The notes under the pieces are model-generated. The model had not been told where the DNA came from, made no database searches, and saw only the letters and a program-made list of their open reading frames with translations. A DNA stretch of 64,000 nucleotides, taken from Meloidogyne chitwoodi. Lineage: Eukaryota > Nematoda > Chromadorea > Rhabditida > Meloidogynidae. The position numbers and the translations under genes were made by a program. This document shows, in pieces, positions 22,402-39,440 of this stretch. Each line of letters opens with the position of its first letter. Position 1 is the stretch's first letter. The stretch covers positions 1,674,001-1,738,000 of the forward strand of contig JACZZP010000005.1 of the NCBI GenBank assembly GCA_015183035.1. Reading direction: 5' to 3'.

Positions 22402-22406
22402 TCAAT
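22402..22406. repeat. Right target-site duplication of the LTR element
   Basis: TCAAT directly after the 3' LTR, matching 10751-10755. Confidence 0.85.
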
Positions 22407-24122
22407 AAATTAAAAAAAAGCTTCAAAATCCTCAAAGGAATTATTAATTTTATATTTTTTTATAGAAAAGATGAAAGAACAAAAAAAGAAAAAAAGTTTT
22501 AAAAATAAAACAAAAATAAATTATTTTTCTTTATTTATGAATAAAATTAGTAAAAGTTTATTATTAAAAATAAATAAATATTTTAATAATAATAAGAGAT
22601 CTCTTCACAATTCCTTTATCTATAAAAGAAGAATTTTTATTAAATTTTTTTTTTAAATAAAGTACATCATTTAAAGAGAGCAAAGCACAAGAAATTTATT
22701 TTAAATAAATTTTTTATTTAAAATAAAAAAAATCTGTCGATTATTGAAAAATTATTTTATATTTATTTATATGTAAATTAAATTATTTATTTGATTGTGT
22801 TTCCTCTTTTTTGGAATTTAAAAAATGTGTGAAGAAAATGAAAAAAAGTATTTGGCTTAATTTTGTTGTCAATATATAAATATAGTAAAGGAGTGGAATA
22901 AAAAAGAAAAACTTAAGTTATGTGCCAATAAAAGAAAAGGCGTAGGATGGAACGGAAAAAAATAAAAATGAGGAAATATGTAAAAAAAGGTAATATAAAT
23001 AAAATAAAATAAAGAGAATTTTTATTTTTGATTATTATTAAAGATTTATAAATATTTAAGAAGAACCTAATTTTGAAGTATTTAAAAAATATATTTATTA
23101 GTTCAATAAAAGAAATAATAATAAATTGAAAATATTAAAAAATATTTTAGAAAGTAAGAGACAAATAAATTAATTTTCTTTTACTAATTTTTTTAAATAA
23201 AAAATAATAATAATAAATAACTTTTTGAAATTAAAAAATATTTAATTAAAAAAAATAATTGTTTTTTTATTAGAAAATATTTTAAAAATAAATTTAAAAA
23301 CAAAAATAAAATTTAAAAAAAATGAAAAGATGTAAATAAATAAAATGTTTCTGAGTAATCTTTTTCAAAATATTTTTTTTTTGCACTTTTTTAAATGTTT
23401 ATATTTATGAATAATTATTTTTATTTAATTAAAATAATAATAAATATTACTGATATTAAAATTAAAAATAAAAATCAACCAATAAATCTGAAAAATTAAA
23501 TAAAAATATTAAAATAGAGAAAATACGGCAAATTATTTTATTTTTAATAGGTATAATTAAATAATAATATTTATTAATAATTAAAAAAAGAAATAAATAA
23601 ATAACAGATGTTAATTTTGAATAATAAAAATATATTTACTTGATTAATTATTTATTTATTTATTTATGCTTATTATTTTGATTGATTATATATTTAATAT
23701 TATATTTTATTTAAAATAAATTATTATTTTTTAATTAAATAAAATATTTAAATATATTTTTATCCAAAAAATTAAATGAAAGAAAATAAACTTTTAAAAA
23801 TTAAAAAATTTAATTTTAATAATTTTATATTTTCTAGTTATTTTAATAAATAAAAAATAAAATAATTTGACATAAATTGTCATGAAAAATAAACCAAATA
23901 GAAAAAAAATAAAGTTTAATTTTTCTAGAAAATTAAAAAAAGACAATTTTTCTCACATCCATTTATTTGTATGTTGTAAAAAACCTTTGAAATAAATGAA
24001 TATTTAATTTAATAAAAAAAGGAAAAAAATTAAATGAAGCAAAAAAAGAGAAAATTGTTCTAAACTTTTTTTAACTAAAAGAGTAAATAAATTAGTAATT
24101 TTATATATTTATTATGGAGCAG
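22407..24122. other. AT-rich intergenic stretch
   Basis: Very AT-rich with many AAATAA/TTATTT runs. A short Lys-rich ORF at 22471-22656 has no protein-like features beyond base composition. No gene recognised. Confidence 0.55.
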
Positions 24123-24313
24123 GCCAGTTTACCGCAAGGCCAATTTACCGCAGGGCTATAACTTATTTTATATTTACCAAAAATTTTCGACCCAAACATG
24201 GTTCGACTCATTTCGATGAGCTGAGTCGAATGACATTAAGATCTCTATTATATGACAATTATAAACTGAGGTATAGCCCTGCGGTAAACCGGCCTTGCGG
24301 TAAATCGGGGTGT
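24123..24313. mobile_element. Small MITE-like inverted repeat
   Basis: About 190 bp with near-perfect inverted ends of about 35 bp. Each end holds two copies of a TTTACCGC word followed by AAGGCC or AGGGC, reading into GGGCTATA on the left and out of TATAGCCC on the right. The middle holds a palindrome TTCGACTCA...TGAGTCGAA (24202-24230). No coding capacity. Exact ends and a target duplication are not clear. Confidence 0.7.
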
Positions 24314-25099
24314 ACCCTTTATTATTTTCTTTTTTTGTTTTATATAGGTACATAAATTGTTAAATCTTCTTTTAATTTTAAAAATTAAAGAAAAATTTAT
24401 TAAAAATATTTTAAGTCTAAAAAAATCAAAAAATTCTTTTCTTTATTTATGGTCTTACCTGCTATGGCATAATTTCTGTAAATTTATAATTAATTTAAAA
24501 AAAGAAATTCCCTAACTTTTGTTAATATTTAAAATGAAGTACAATAATAATAATTAGGAGGGGAAACTTTTCGGGGAATTTTTGGAACGGGGAGTGACGG
24601 GGACGGGGAAAATTGAAAAAAATATCCAAATTCCTCGGAATTCGGGGACGGAGGAGGGGAAGAACTCTAATGATAATGTTAGAGAATTAATTAGCATTTA
24701 AAACAGTTATTTTAACAAATGTCTAGCCATATTATTTTGGCAAAATATTTATGAAAATAAAATGTGGGTTTAAAATAGCAAAGTTTTGATACCTAAAAAT
24801 AGTAATTAATTAAATTAGTAATTTAGTTGGAGGTTATATTCAACTTGCAAAAATAATAAATCGAGAAATTCAAGAAGACACTTGGTACACAAATATTTAT
24901 TTTCCTTTTGTTGAGAATAATTAAATTAATTATATATTTTATAAAAAATGAGCTTAATATCCAGAATTATTTAAATATAATTAAAAACAGATATAGGATA
25001 TGTTCACTATATTCTAGTCAACTTTTCTTTTATTTATTTATGTAAGCCAACTTTATATATAATTAAATACAAAAAAATAAAAATAAAAAACAATTTTTA
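24314..25099. other. Intergenic, with a G-rich patch
   Basis: AT-rich except for about 24558-24662. That patch has many GGGGA and GGGGAAC words on the plus strand and is strikingly G-rich for this genome. It could be a degraded repeat or a G-quadruplex-prone stretch. No ORF. Confidence 0.45.
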
Positions 25100-26909
25100 T
25101 TATTTTTTAAAGTCATTCCAAGCATTATTTAATTGTTTAAAATAAATATCCATTTCTGTATTATTTTGCTTTTTATTCCTTCCAATTCTCTAAAATTTAA
25201 ATATTAAAATAAAATCTTTTTTATTTTACCTCAGAAGGAAGAGGACAAATATTTGGTGGTGATACTTTTTGTTTTATAAAAATAAATTTTAGACAAAATA
25301 TTTTCTCTAAAATTTGCCAAAAAGTTTTACAAAAATTTCTTTTAAGAATTGGATGAAAACTAAAAAAAAATATTTAAAATTATTGTTTAATTAATTTAAG
25401 TAAAATATTTTAATATTTTTATTAATTAAAGTGTTGAATATGTTTTAAATATTTTTTATTATTAGAAATTATTAATGGGGAATATTAATATTATAAAAAT
25501 AAATCAGCTTAAACTAATTATTCTTGAGCATATTATATTTACTTAAATTTTAATAAATATTAATTTTAGCAAAAACAAAATCTAAAAATATATTTTTTTA
25601 TTTATTATTTATTAAAATGTTAAATAAATATTAATATTTTAATAAACATTTTTAAAATATAACAAAATTTATTTATTTAACACTCTTAATTAATTAATTA
25701 AATTAAAAAACAAACAAAATAGCAGTTAAAGGTGTTGAAATATTAATTAAAGAATGTAATAAAAATATAATAGAAGAAAAAATAATAATTCTATTAATTT
25801 CTACAATTAATTTAAATTTTAAATTTATTGTAACAAAAAATGAAAGAAATGTTCCAAAAAAATGACATAAAAAGTTTGGTCCTAATTGACGTCCTGTACG
25901 AATATTTTCAATCATCTTTAAATAAATAAATAAATTTTTTTAAAATAAAATATTTTAAAAAATACCTGATAACGAACAGAAAGTGTATTTAATGTTTGAG
26001 TATTTTTATTAATTTTAAAATTATTTCTATTATAATAAGCAATTAAAGAAATAATCTAATTAAATAAATAAAATTTAATTTAATTTTTAAAAATAAAAAT
26101 AAATTTTTTACAAATATTTCAGAAAAACCCATTAACATTGTTATAAGTTCAGTCCAAAATGTAAATTCAGAAATTGAATTTAATTTATCAAACATTAATG
26201 TTTGATAATAAGTATTAGCAATTGAAAGTGTTGTCTAAAAAGATAATTAAATATATTTATTTAATAAAATTAAATTAAATAATTTAAAATTTATTAATAT
26301 ATAGTGTTAATGGAATTTTTAATTTAATAAAAAAATAAAAAATTTAAATTAATTTTTATTAAAAAATAATAAAATTACCACAATAATTATCCAAATAATT
26401 GTAAATGTCCATTTTAAATTATTTTCATAATTTTTAACAAAAATTGTTGCAAAAATTCTTTCTAATATTAAAACATGACCAATTAAATTTTCAAAAATTA
26501 TTGCAAAAAAAGTAATACTAAAAAATACAAAATAACTAGACATTTCAGAAGAACTTGTATTTATTTTAATATTTATTAAAGAAGATAAAACAATAAAAGG
26601 TCTACTTATTAAAAATAAAAAAACAATAAAACATTGGGAAATTAAAATACAACGAAGATTACGATGTAAAACCTTTATTAAAAATAAATTAAAATTAAAT
26701 TAAAATTATTATATAAAACATACTGAACATTTAGCAAAAATAAAAATAGATAATAAAGTAATTGGTAATGCAAATAAATAAATAATTAATTCAATTATAC
26801 TTAATATTATAAATATTATATTAGCTAAAGGTAATAATTCTGGCATTATTGTAGAAGAATTATTTGTTATAATTGTTATATTAATTTGTTGTTGTTGTTG
26901 TTCTGACAT
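25100..26909 (-). CDS. Sre-class serpentine receptor
   Basis: Predicted chemosensory seven-transmembrane receptor. Start 26909: MSEQQQQQINITIITNNSS is a short glycosylatable N-terminus followed by TM1 (IIFIILSIIELIIYLFALP). Later exons give LHRNLRCILISQCFIVF (TM2), the FVFFSITFFAIIFENLIGH segment with a following LERIFATIF (TM3 and its cytoplasmic edge) and a TM4 near 26350-26400. The segment SVRYQMIENIRTGRQLGPNF (about 25890-25990) matches the 'RYQxxEN' signature between TM5 and TM6 of class Sre. TM6 and TM7 follow, then a polar tail ending LNNAWNDFKK at the stop 25100-25102. About seven small introns. The RYQ-EN motif is the main reason for the class assignment. Ligand unknown. Confidence 0.75.
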
Positions 26910-28440
26910 TTTTAATTAATTTAAATTAATGTATTCTTTCGTAAAAAATATAAAATATTTTTTTAACTAATAAAAAAGTCAACTTTTTATATTATAATTG
27001 TAATAATATTAAATTAACTTGAAGAAAAATTAAATATAATAATAAAGTAATATTAAATTGCCTTATTTAAAATATTTGTAAACTCCAAAAATTAAAATTT
27101 TTATAATGTAATATTATATATTGCAAAATAATATATTTAAAATATTAAAGTTAATCTTAGGCCAAATATATAGTTTATTTTAATATTATTTAAATAATAA
27201 TAATAGGTATATATTTATAAATTTAGAAACAGGTGGTGCCTTTTCTAATAATACATATAAAATAATAATTATATAACTATAAATATAAATAAAATTATTT
27301 TTATTAAATTTTAGATTAAAAATTAATAAAAATGTTAATTAACTTAATTTAATTATTAATTGCTAATTTAAATAATATAAAGAGGTAAAAAATAATTTAT
27401 GGTTAATTTTTAACTTTTACAATTTTAACACATACTAATTAATTTAAAAAAAATAAAAGAATTGCTGGAACTGAGCTTTGATATTCAAAATTTTAAATAA
27501 TTAAATTTAGTTAAATTTTATAATTCTTGTAAAATTAATTATTTATGAATTTACGAATTATATAAATATATTTTATTAATTTTCTGTAATTAAAAGTTAA
27601 ATAATATTTTTAAAAATTATTATTTAAATAAAATATTTAAATAATTATTTATTTATTCAAAATATATAATAATTTTAAAATTATTGTTAAAAAAACATTG
27701 TCAAAGAAATCTTTGTTGGAAATTTAATTATTAAAATTTTAACAAATATTTAAAAGAAATTAATCAAATTTTATTAAAAAATTGGAGTTTAAAAGTTATT
27801 ATATTTTATTTTACATTATTTTTTTAATTCTTTTATTTAAAAAGTACAAAAGAAATAAAAATAAATATTTAAAAAAATTGATGAAAATTTTTGTTTAAAA
27901 ACAGTTAAGTTAAAACATTTCTTATTTTTTGTGCTTTTACATTAAAAAATAAGTTTTAAATATATTTAAATAATTATATGTATATTTTGACTAAAAAAAC
28001 ATTGTTGATTGTCATCAAATCACCATTCCCTTTTTATTAACTAAAAAATATATCAAATTTTAATTAATTTCATAAAATATCAGATTATTTTAATTTTTAT
28101 TTAAGAAAATTCAATTCCATTAAATAAAATCTTTTTATATGTAAATTCAATCTCTTTTTCAATTTAATCAAATTTAAAAATATACTCATTTTCATATCAA
28201 AATAATAAATAAACAATTAAATATAAAAAAATAATCAATTAAATTATTTGCTTAAAAAGAGATTATGCAAATCATTAAAACTAAAAAATTTAAAGAATTT
28301 AAAAAATATTTGATTTTTTCTTTTAAATGCTCTTATGATATTTTGAAATGAATGAGTAAACTTTTTAAAAGGTTAAATTTAAAATATTTAAAAATTCATA
28401 TAAATTAAAAATTATAATTTCAAAATTTTTATATTCCAAT
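26910..28440. other. AT-rich intergenic stretch
   Basis: About 1.5 kb of extremely AT-rich sequence upstream of the Sre gene. No ORF or structured repeat stands out. Confidence 0.55.
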
Positions 28441-28860
28441 TCCGCCTATAATAATAAAATAGGTCGTTTTTTTGAATTTTTGGAATAACTTTATAAATTT
28501 TGATTTTTTTGTGGGTAAATGTATATACATTCGATAGCATTTTTAAAGGGCTATCGAATGCATATAAAAGTTTTTTGAAAAAATTCGAACAATATCGAAA
28601 AAATGTCAAAAAACGTGTTTTTTTACAAGAGAAAAAGAGGCAGTGGCTGCGGTTTTTTGACCACAACTTTTTTGTGGATAAAGGTACAGAGTTGGTCCCG
28701 CCGGTAGGGCACACCTTCAGACTTTGGGCTATCCAATGGTATAAAAATTGTTCGGATCGGATAAAGATTAGAGTAGTTATGTTTTTGACAAGAATTAAAA
28801 AATTGAGATTTATGAGATGGTAGGCAATGACAAAAGAACTTTTATTTTAAAATGGATAAG
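28441..28860. repeat. Unclassified repeat with hairpin
   Basis: Base composition changes sharply to less AT-rich. A perfect 11-bp hairpin (CATTCGATAGC/GCTATCGAATG, 28528-28560) lies near its left edge. ORFs exist on both strands (28500-28823 plus, 28412-28714 minus) but neither has recognisable domains, so both are probably incidental. The CATTCGATAG word recurs in other elements of this window. Confidence 0.45.
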
Positions 28861-28865
28861 GTGAG

Positions 28866-28935
28866 ATGTGGTGTAGTGGTAGTGTGCTGGATTTGCTAAT
28901 TTCAATGAGGGTTCGAATTCGTAGGTCAAAAATAT
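28866..28935 (+). repeat. tRNA-like (SINE-type) sequence
   Basis: GTGGTGTAGTGGTAG resembles a tRNA A box and GGTTCGAATTC a B box, spaced about 35 bp apart, as in RNA polymerase III promoters. The acceptor and T stems do not pair well, so it is not a functional tRNA gene. It sits directly before the 33-bp satellite. Confidence 0.5.
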
Positions 28936-28952
28936 TTTTTTTAAATGTTTCA

Positions 28953-29850
28953 AGGCCATTTAGACGCAAGTCAAGTAATCGCAAGGGTCCATCTAGACGC
29001 AAGTCAAGTAATCGCAAGGGTCCATCTAGACGCAAGTCAAGTAATCGCAAGGGGCCACTAGACGCAGGACATGTAATCGCAAGGGGCAAGCTAGACGCAA
29101 GTCAAGTAATGGCAAGGAGTCATCTAGACGCAAGAAAATTAATCGAAAGGGGCAATCTAGACGCAGGACAATTATTCACAAGGGGCCATCTAGACGCAGG
29201 ACAATTAATCGCAAGGGGCCATTTAGACGCAAGACAATTAATCGCAAGGGGCCATCTAGACGCGGGCAATTAATCGCAAGGGGCCATTTAGACGCAGGGC
29301 AATTAATCGCAAGGTGCCACTAGACACAGGGCAATTAATCGCAAGGGGCCATCTAGACGCAAGTCAAGTAATCGCAAGGGTCAATCTAGACGCAGGACAT
29401 GTGATCGCAATGGGCCATTTAGACGCAGAACAATTAATCGCAAGGTGTCATATAGACTGAAGACAATTAATCGCAATGGGCCATCTAGACGCAAGACAAT
29501 AAATCGCAAGGGGCCATCTAGACGCGGGGCAATTAATCGCAAGGGGCCATTTAGACGCAAGACAATTAATCGCAATAGGCCATCTAGACGCAAGAAATCT
29601 ATCGCAAGGGGCCAGCACGACGCAAAGTAATCGCAAGATGCCATCTAGACGCAGGACAATTAATCGCAAGGAGCCATTTAGCCGAAGACAATTAATACAA
29701 GGGGCCATCTAGACGCAGGTCAAGTAATCGATAGTGGCATTTAGACGCAAGACAAGTAACGCAAGGGGCCATTTAGACGCAAGACAATTATTCGCAAAGG
29801 GCCAGCTCGACGCAAAGTAATCGCAAGATGCCATCTAGACTAAAGACAAG
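28953..29850 (+). repeat. 33-bp tandem satellite, about 27 copies
   Basis: Head-to-tail repeats of a unit reading roughly GGCCATCTAGACGCAAG then an A/T-rich part ending ATCGCAAG. Copies vary: some have GTCAAGTAATCG, others GACAATTAATCG or GGGCAATTAATCG, and a few are shortened near 29600-29640 and 29810. Because the unit is 33 bp, open frames with 11-residue repeats occur on both strands. No start context or domain suggests real proteins. The unit contains a TCTAGA palindrome. Confidence 0.93.
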
Positions 29851-29974
29851 TTATGCCTTTTTATACAAAAAATCAAATTTAAAAGTAATTTAAAAATTCA
29901 AAAAAACTATCTATATTTCTCTTATAAGATAGGTGGAACTAGCGCACTGAAAAAAGAAACTTCGCGCGTGTTCT

Positions 29975-30255
29975 ATATGAGCTCTATTTATGCCTATATG
30001 AGCTTGATTTGAGCTAGAGATGAACTCGATTTAATCTCAAGAGGAGCATGATTTGAGCTCAAGATGAGCATGATTTGAGCTCAAAAGGATCTCGATTTGA
30101 GCTAATGATGAGCACTCAAAAGGAGCTCGATTTTAGCTCAAGATGAGCATGATTCGAGCTCGATTAGCATGATTTGAGCTCATGATGAGCATGAGTTGAG
30201 CTCAAAAGGAGCTTTATTTGAGCTCAAGATTAGCATGATTTTAGCTCAATTTAAG
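29975..30255. repeat. GAGCTC/GAGCATGATTTGAGCTC short-period repeat
   Basis: Irregular tandem repeats built from GAGCTCAA, GATGAGCATGATTTGAGC and GGAGCTCGATTTGAGC words, with a period of about 18-20 bp. Starts near 29975 and fades at about 30255. No coding signal. Confidence 0.85.
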
Positions 30256-30256
30256 C

Positions 30257-31157
30257 TTACCGTACCGGTCAATCCAAAATTACCGCGGTAATTTTCGGTA
30301 ATTCGGTAATTTTTTCCCTTGTCTTTTCCCTTTAATTTATTTGACTTTTCAATATGAGAAGGGAGAAAAGTTGGGGAAGAGAAGAAAAATTAAAAAGGAA
30401 TGGTTTATCAATAAATAAATTAGTCAAAGTTCCAGTTGTAAGATGGTTGAGTGGTTAGTGTGCTAGTATATAACTTAATTTTGACGCAGGTTCGACTCCT
30501 ATGTTATTTACAAAATATCTGGCGATGATTTATTATTTATTTGATTTTTTCTTGTTAATTTTAAATTAAAAAAAAAGTCATATTTTTAAAGGGCAGCTTA
30601 GCCAAACCGTTGACCCCGAGAGTTGGACGAATCCAACTCCTGGAGCGCGGTAGGCCCGCCAAAAATGAAGGAAAAGGTTTTCTTTTAAAGTTTTATTTAA
30701 CAGATAAAAGTAAAAATAGGGGGAACTGGATAACTTGGGGATCAAATAATCATTAGGTTATTAGGTCTTTAAGTGTCTGTTATGGTTCTCGTTCCCCGAT
30801 TTATATACCACCAAAAATTAAGGCGTAATACAATATTAAATTATTAATATATAAGCCTATATTTTTGCCTGCGGCGCTGAAAAAGTAATTTACGCATAGT
30901 AATCGGTGCATGTTCCACTTCCGGAACTGGAACCACGGAACTACTTAATTCTGGAGCTTTTTGAACTGCTGTTGCTCATTATTTGGAACCTCGTTTTAAA
31001 GACCAATGCCCTTAATAAACATTTCCTACAATATTTTCTTTTTTAATGTAAAAAAATTTTTTTACCGAATTACCGCGGTAATACCGAAAAATTGCACCGG
31101 TAATTTTCCGGTAACGGTAAATTACCGAATTACCGTTACCGTTACCGGAAAAACGCA
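30257..31157. repeat. Region bounded by inverted TACCG-rich repeats, possible degenerate transposon
   Basis: The left end (30257-30320) and right end (31060-31157) share TTACCGCGGTAAT and GGTAATTCGGTAA words in opposite orientation. The DNA between is less AT-rich at 30590-30660 and 30850-30990. A tRNA-like sequence lies at 30437-30507. No transposase is visible. It may be one non-autonomous element or two independent palindromic repeats. Confidence 0.4.
30437..30507 (+). repeat. tRNA-like (SINE-type) sequence
   Basis: GATGGTTGAGTGGTTAG (A-box-like) and GGTTCGACTCC (B-box match) in tRNA spacing. Only part of the T stem pairs. Likely a tRNA-derived repeat rather than a working tRNA. Confidence 0.55.
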
Positions 31158-31401
31158 TATGAATAACTCTAATATATACTAATAAATTATATAATAGAAA
31201 GTCCGCAAAAAAAGTTCGCAGAAAGAGCCACCCGTTCTTCATAAGTACCAAATATTTTACTTTTTCAAAATATAAAATTATTGATAAAAACATTGTCACA
31301 ATAAAGTCGAAAAACAGGTCACACAAAAACACTAATCTGTTAGAAATGACCTAATTATATTTTTTTAAATATTGAATAATCAAGACAAAATCACAATTTT
31401 A

Positions 31402-37263
<5,862 letters not shown>

Positions 37264-39440
37264 TTTTAATAATTAAAATAAAATTTAAAATATGTATTTT
37301 AATAAATATTCTAATTAAATAAATAAGAATATTTAAATAATAATTATATCCTATTTAATATTATAAAATATATTTAAACAAAACAAAATAAAATTTGAAA
37401 AAATAAAGGCTAATTGAGGAGATTAAAATAAAAAAAAACAAATTTTATTCAGAACAGCTGTGTTGGTGACAATAGATAAAAAAGAATAAATAATGAAGAG
37501 AAATAAATAAATATAAAAAGGATAAGCAACCAACCAGTCAACCCATCTCTCATCTTTTTTTTCTCAAATATTAAACAAAAAACACACTACGCATAAATAT
37601 ATTATTATTATTTTATTATTTATTTATTTTATTATTTATATAAACGTACGTAAATGTTCTCCACCTCCCCCTTAACTACTCTTCTTCTTCATTTATTGGC
37701 CTTGCCGAAGTTAAAAGAAAAAAGACTTTTTTCCTCTTATTACTGCAGTTTTGACGTAAATGCCCCTTATATATTTGTGTTCTTTTGCGGTTGTCATTTT
37801 TTGTTTTAGTTTTGTCCAAGCCAATTATTATTTTTATAATATTTTTGCTAATTAACAACCGAGAGAAAATAAATATAATAAAAAAAATCAAAAAAACTTT
37901 TTTTAGTTAGAATTTAATGAATATAATTTTTTAGAATAAATTTTATTAAAATATTCAATTTAAAAATGAGTATAATTTTATTTAAATATTTAAAAAATAG
38001 AAATTAAAATATATTATTTAATGAAAAAGTTTGTTTTTGAAAAAATAATTTAAAATAGGCTTTAATAATATGCGTGGGCATTTTATTTAAAATATAACTA
38101 AATTGTAAATTGTTTATTAAATTTATTACGTATAATAGACGAAAAAAATTAAAATCTGAGAATATTAAAAGTAATTGATTTAAATAAAAAAGAAGAGGAG
38201 GAGGAAGTAGGCAAATAAAAAAGGTCAATACAATTATTTAAAAAAATATTTTTTAAAAGAAAATAAAATATATTTATTTGTGTTGAGGTTTTAAAATAAT
38301 ATAAAATATTTAAAGAAAAGCAGGAGGAGGTGAAAATTCAAAAAAAAAAATTTTTTAAGGATTTATAATAAATTGTTGGTAAAAGAATCTAATGACGTCA
38401 AATTTTATTTCTTTAGGATAGAAATAAATTAAGTAAAAGGTTTTTGTCATTGAAAAGAGAAAAGAAAAGGAAAAATAATAAATTTATAATTTTTTTCTTC
38501 TTTACCCTTTATAAATATTTTATCCATTTAATTCATAAACAAAAAATTTTTTCAACTAAATAAACTAATGTTGGAATTAAATAATGCTTTTGACATTTAA
38601 ATAAATAAAAAAAAGAAAAAGAACATATTTATTTATTCCCTTTAGCTATTTAGTCCTTAGTTTTTTTATATGTCATTTTCTCTTTTTTATTTATTTAAGA
38701 AATATATTTTATGGAAATTGTAAAAAACAGAAGATAGGAAATATATGTAGAAAAAGTGTTCTTTTTTATTATTTTTTAAATATTTATAAAATGAAAAATT
38801 TGAAAAGGAAGAAAAATATTATTTAAAAAAATTAAAAAAAAAGATTTTTAAAAATATAAAATTTTGCTTCCTATAAATTTTTCTTAAAAAAGAAATGCAT
38901 TTTAAAAAAGAATAGTTTTTTTTTTAAAAAAATTTATTTCTATGAATTTTTCTTTTTATTTTTTAAATTTTAAAGTGTTAGAACATTGTTTTAAGCAATA
39001 TAATAAGAAAAGCTTTTAATGACGTAAATTGAGAGAATTGGACAACGAAAAGCAGTAATAGTAGTTTATATTTAATAGAGAGTATTACAAAGAAGAGAGA
39101 ATTTTAAAAGAGTCTTATTGAAGAAAGAGAAAAGAATAAAAAGAGAATATAAAACAATTATTTAAAATGTTAAAAATACAAAATGTCCAAATGGACAAAA
39201 TTTATAAATTGTCAAACTCTAAAAAATTTTTTATATTATTTTGTGAGTTTAGTTAGGGGCATTCAGAATATTTTAGTAAATAAATACTATTAAAATAATA
39301 CTTATAGATTTGTGAGTGTTCATAAAATCACTGTTGACAAATCAAAAATATTTATTCAAAAATTAATAAAAAAATTATTTCGCAAATGAAAAAAATCATT
39401 TAAAAATTAAAATCAAAAATTTCATTAATTTTTAATTCGT
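37264..39440. other. AT-rich intergenic stretch upstream of the kinase
   Basis: About 2.2 kb, AT-rich. A cluster of pyrimidine-rich sequence and a less AT-rich patch occur at about 37640-37800. Three TGACGT(C/A)A-like words occur (near 38392, 38999 and 37752), weakly reminiscent of CRE sites. ORFs at 37676-37891 and 38004-38228 (minus) look incidental. Confidence 0.4.

Noticed and set aside
22471..22656. 61-codon Lys/Asn-rich ORF just after the retroelement
   Set aside because: Composition equals that of random AT-rich DNA, with no signal peptide or conserved motif.
28500..28823. 107-codon plus-strand ORF
   Set aside because: Lies in a repeat with a hairpin, overlaps another long ORF on the opposite strand, and shows no domain.
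28866..29273. 135-codon ORF with repeats of RGHLDARQLIA type, and similar minus-strand ORFs at 28847-29089 and 29381-29708
   Set aside because: A 33-bp satellite automatically opens frames on both strands; there is no initiation context or domain, and the frame breaks where units are shortened.
28953..29850. CRISPR-like array
   Set aside because: Units are head-to-tail with no unique spacers, and the genome is eukaryotic.
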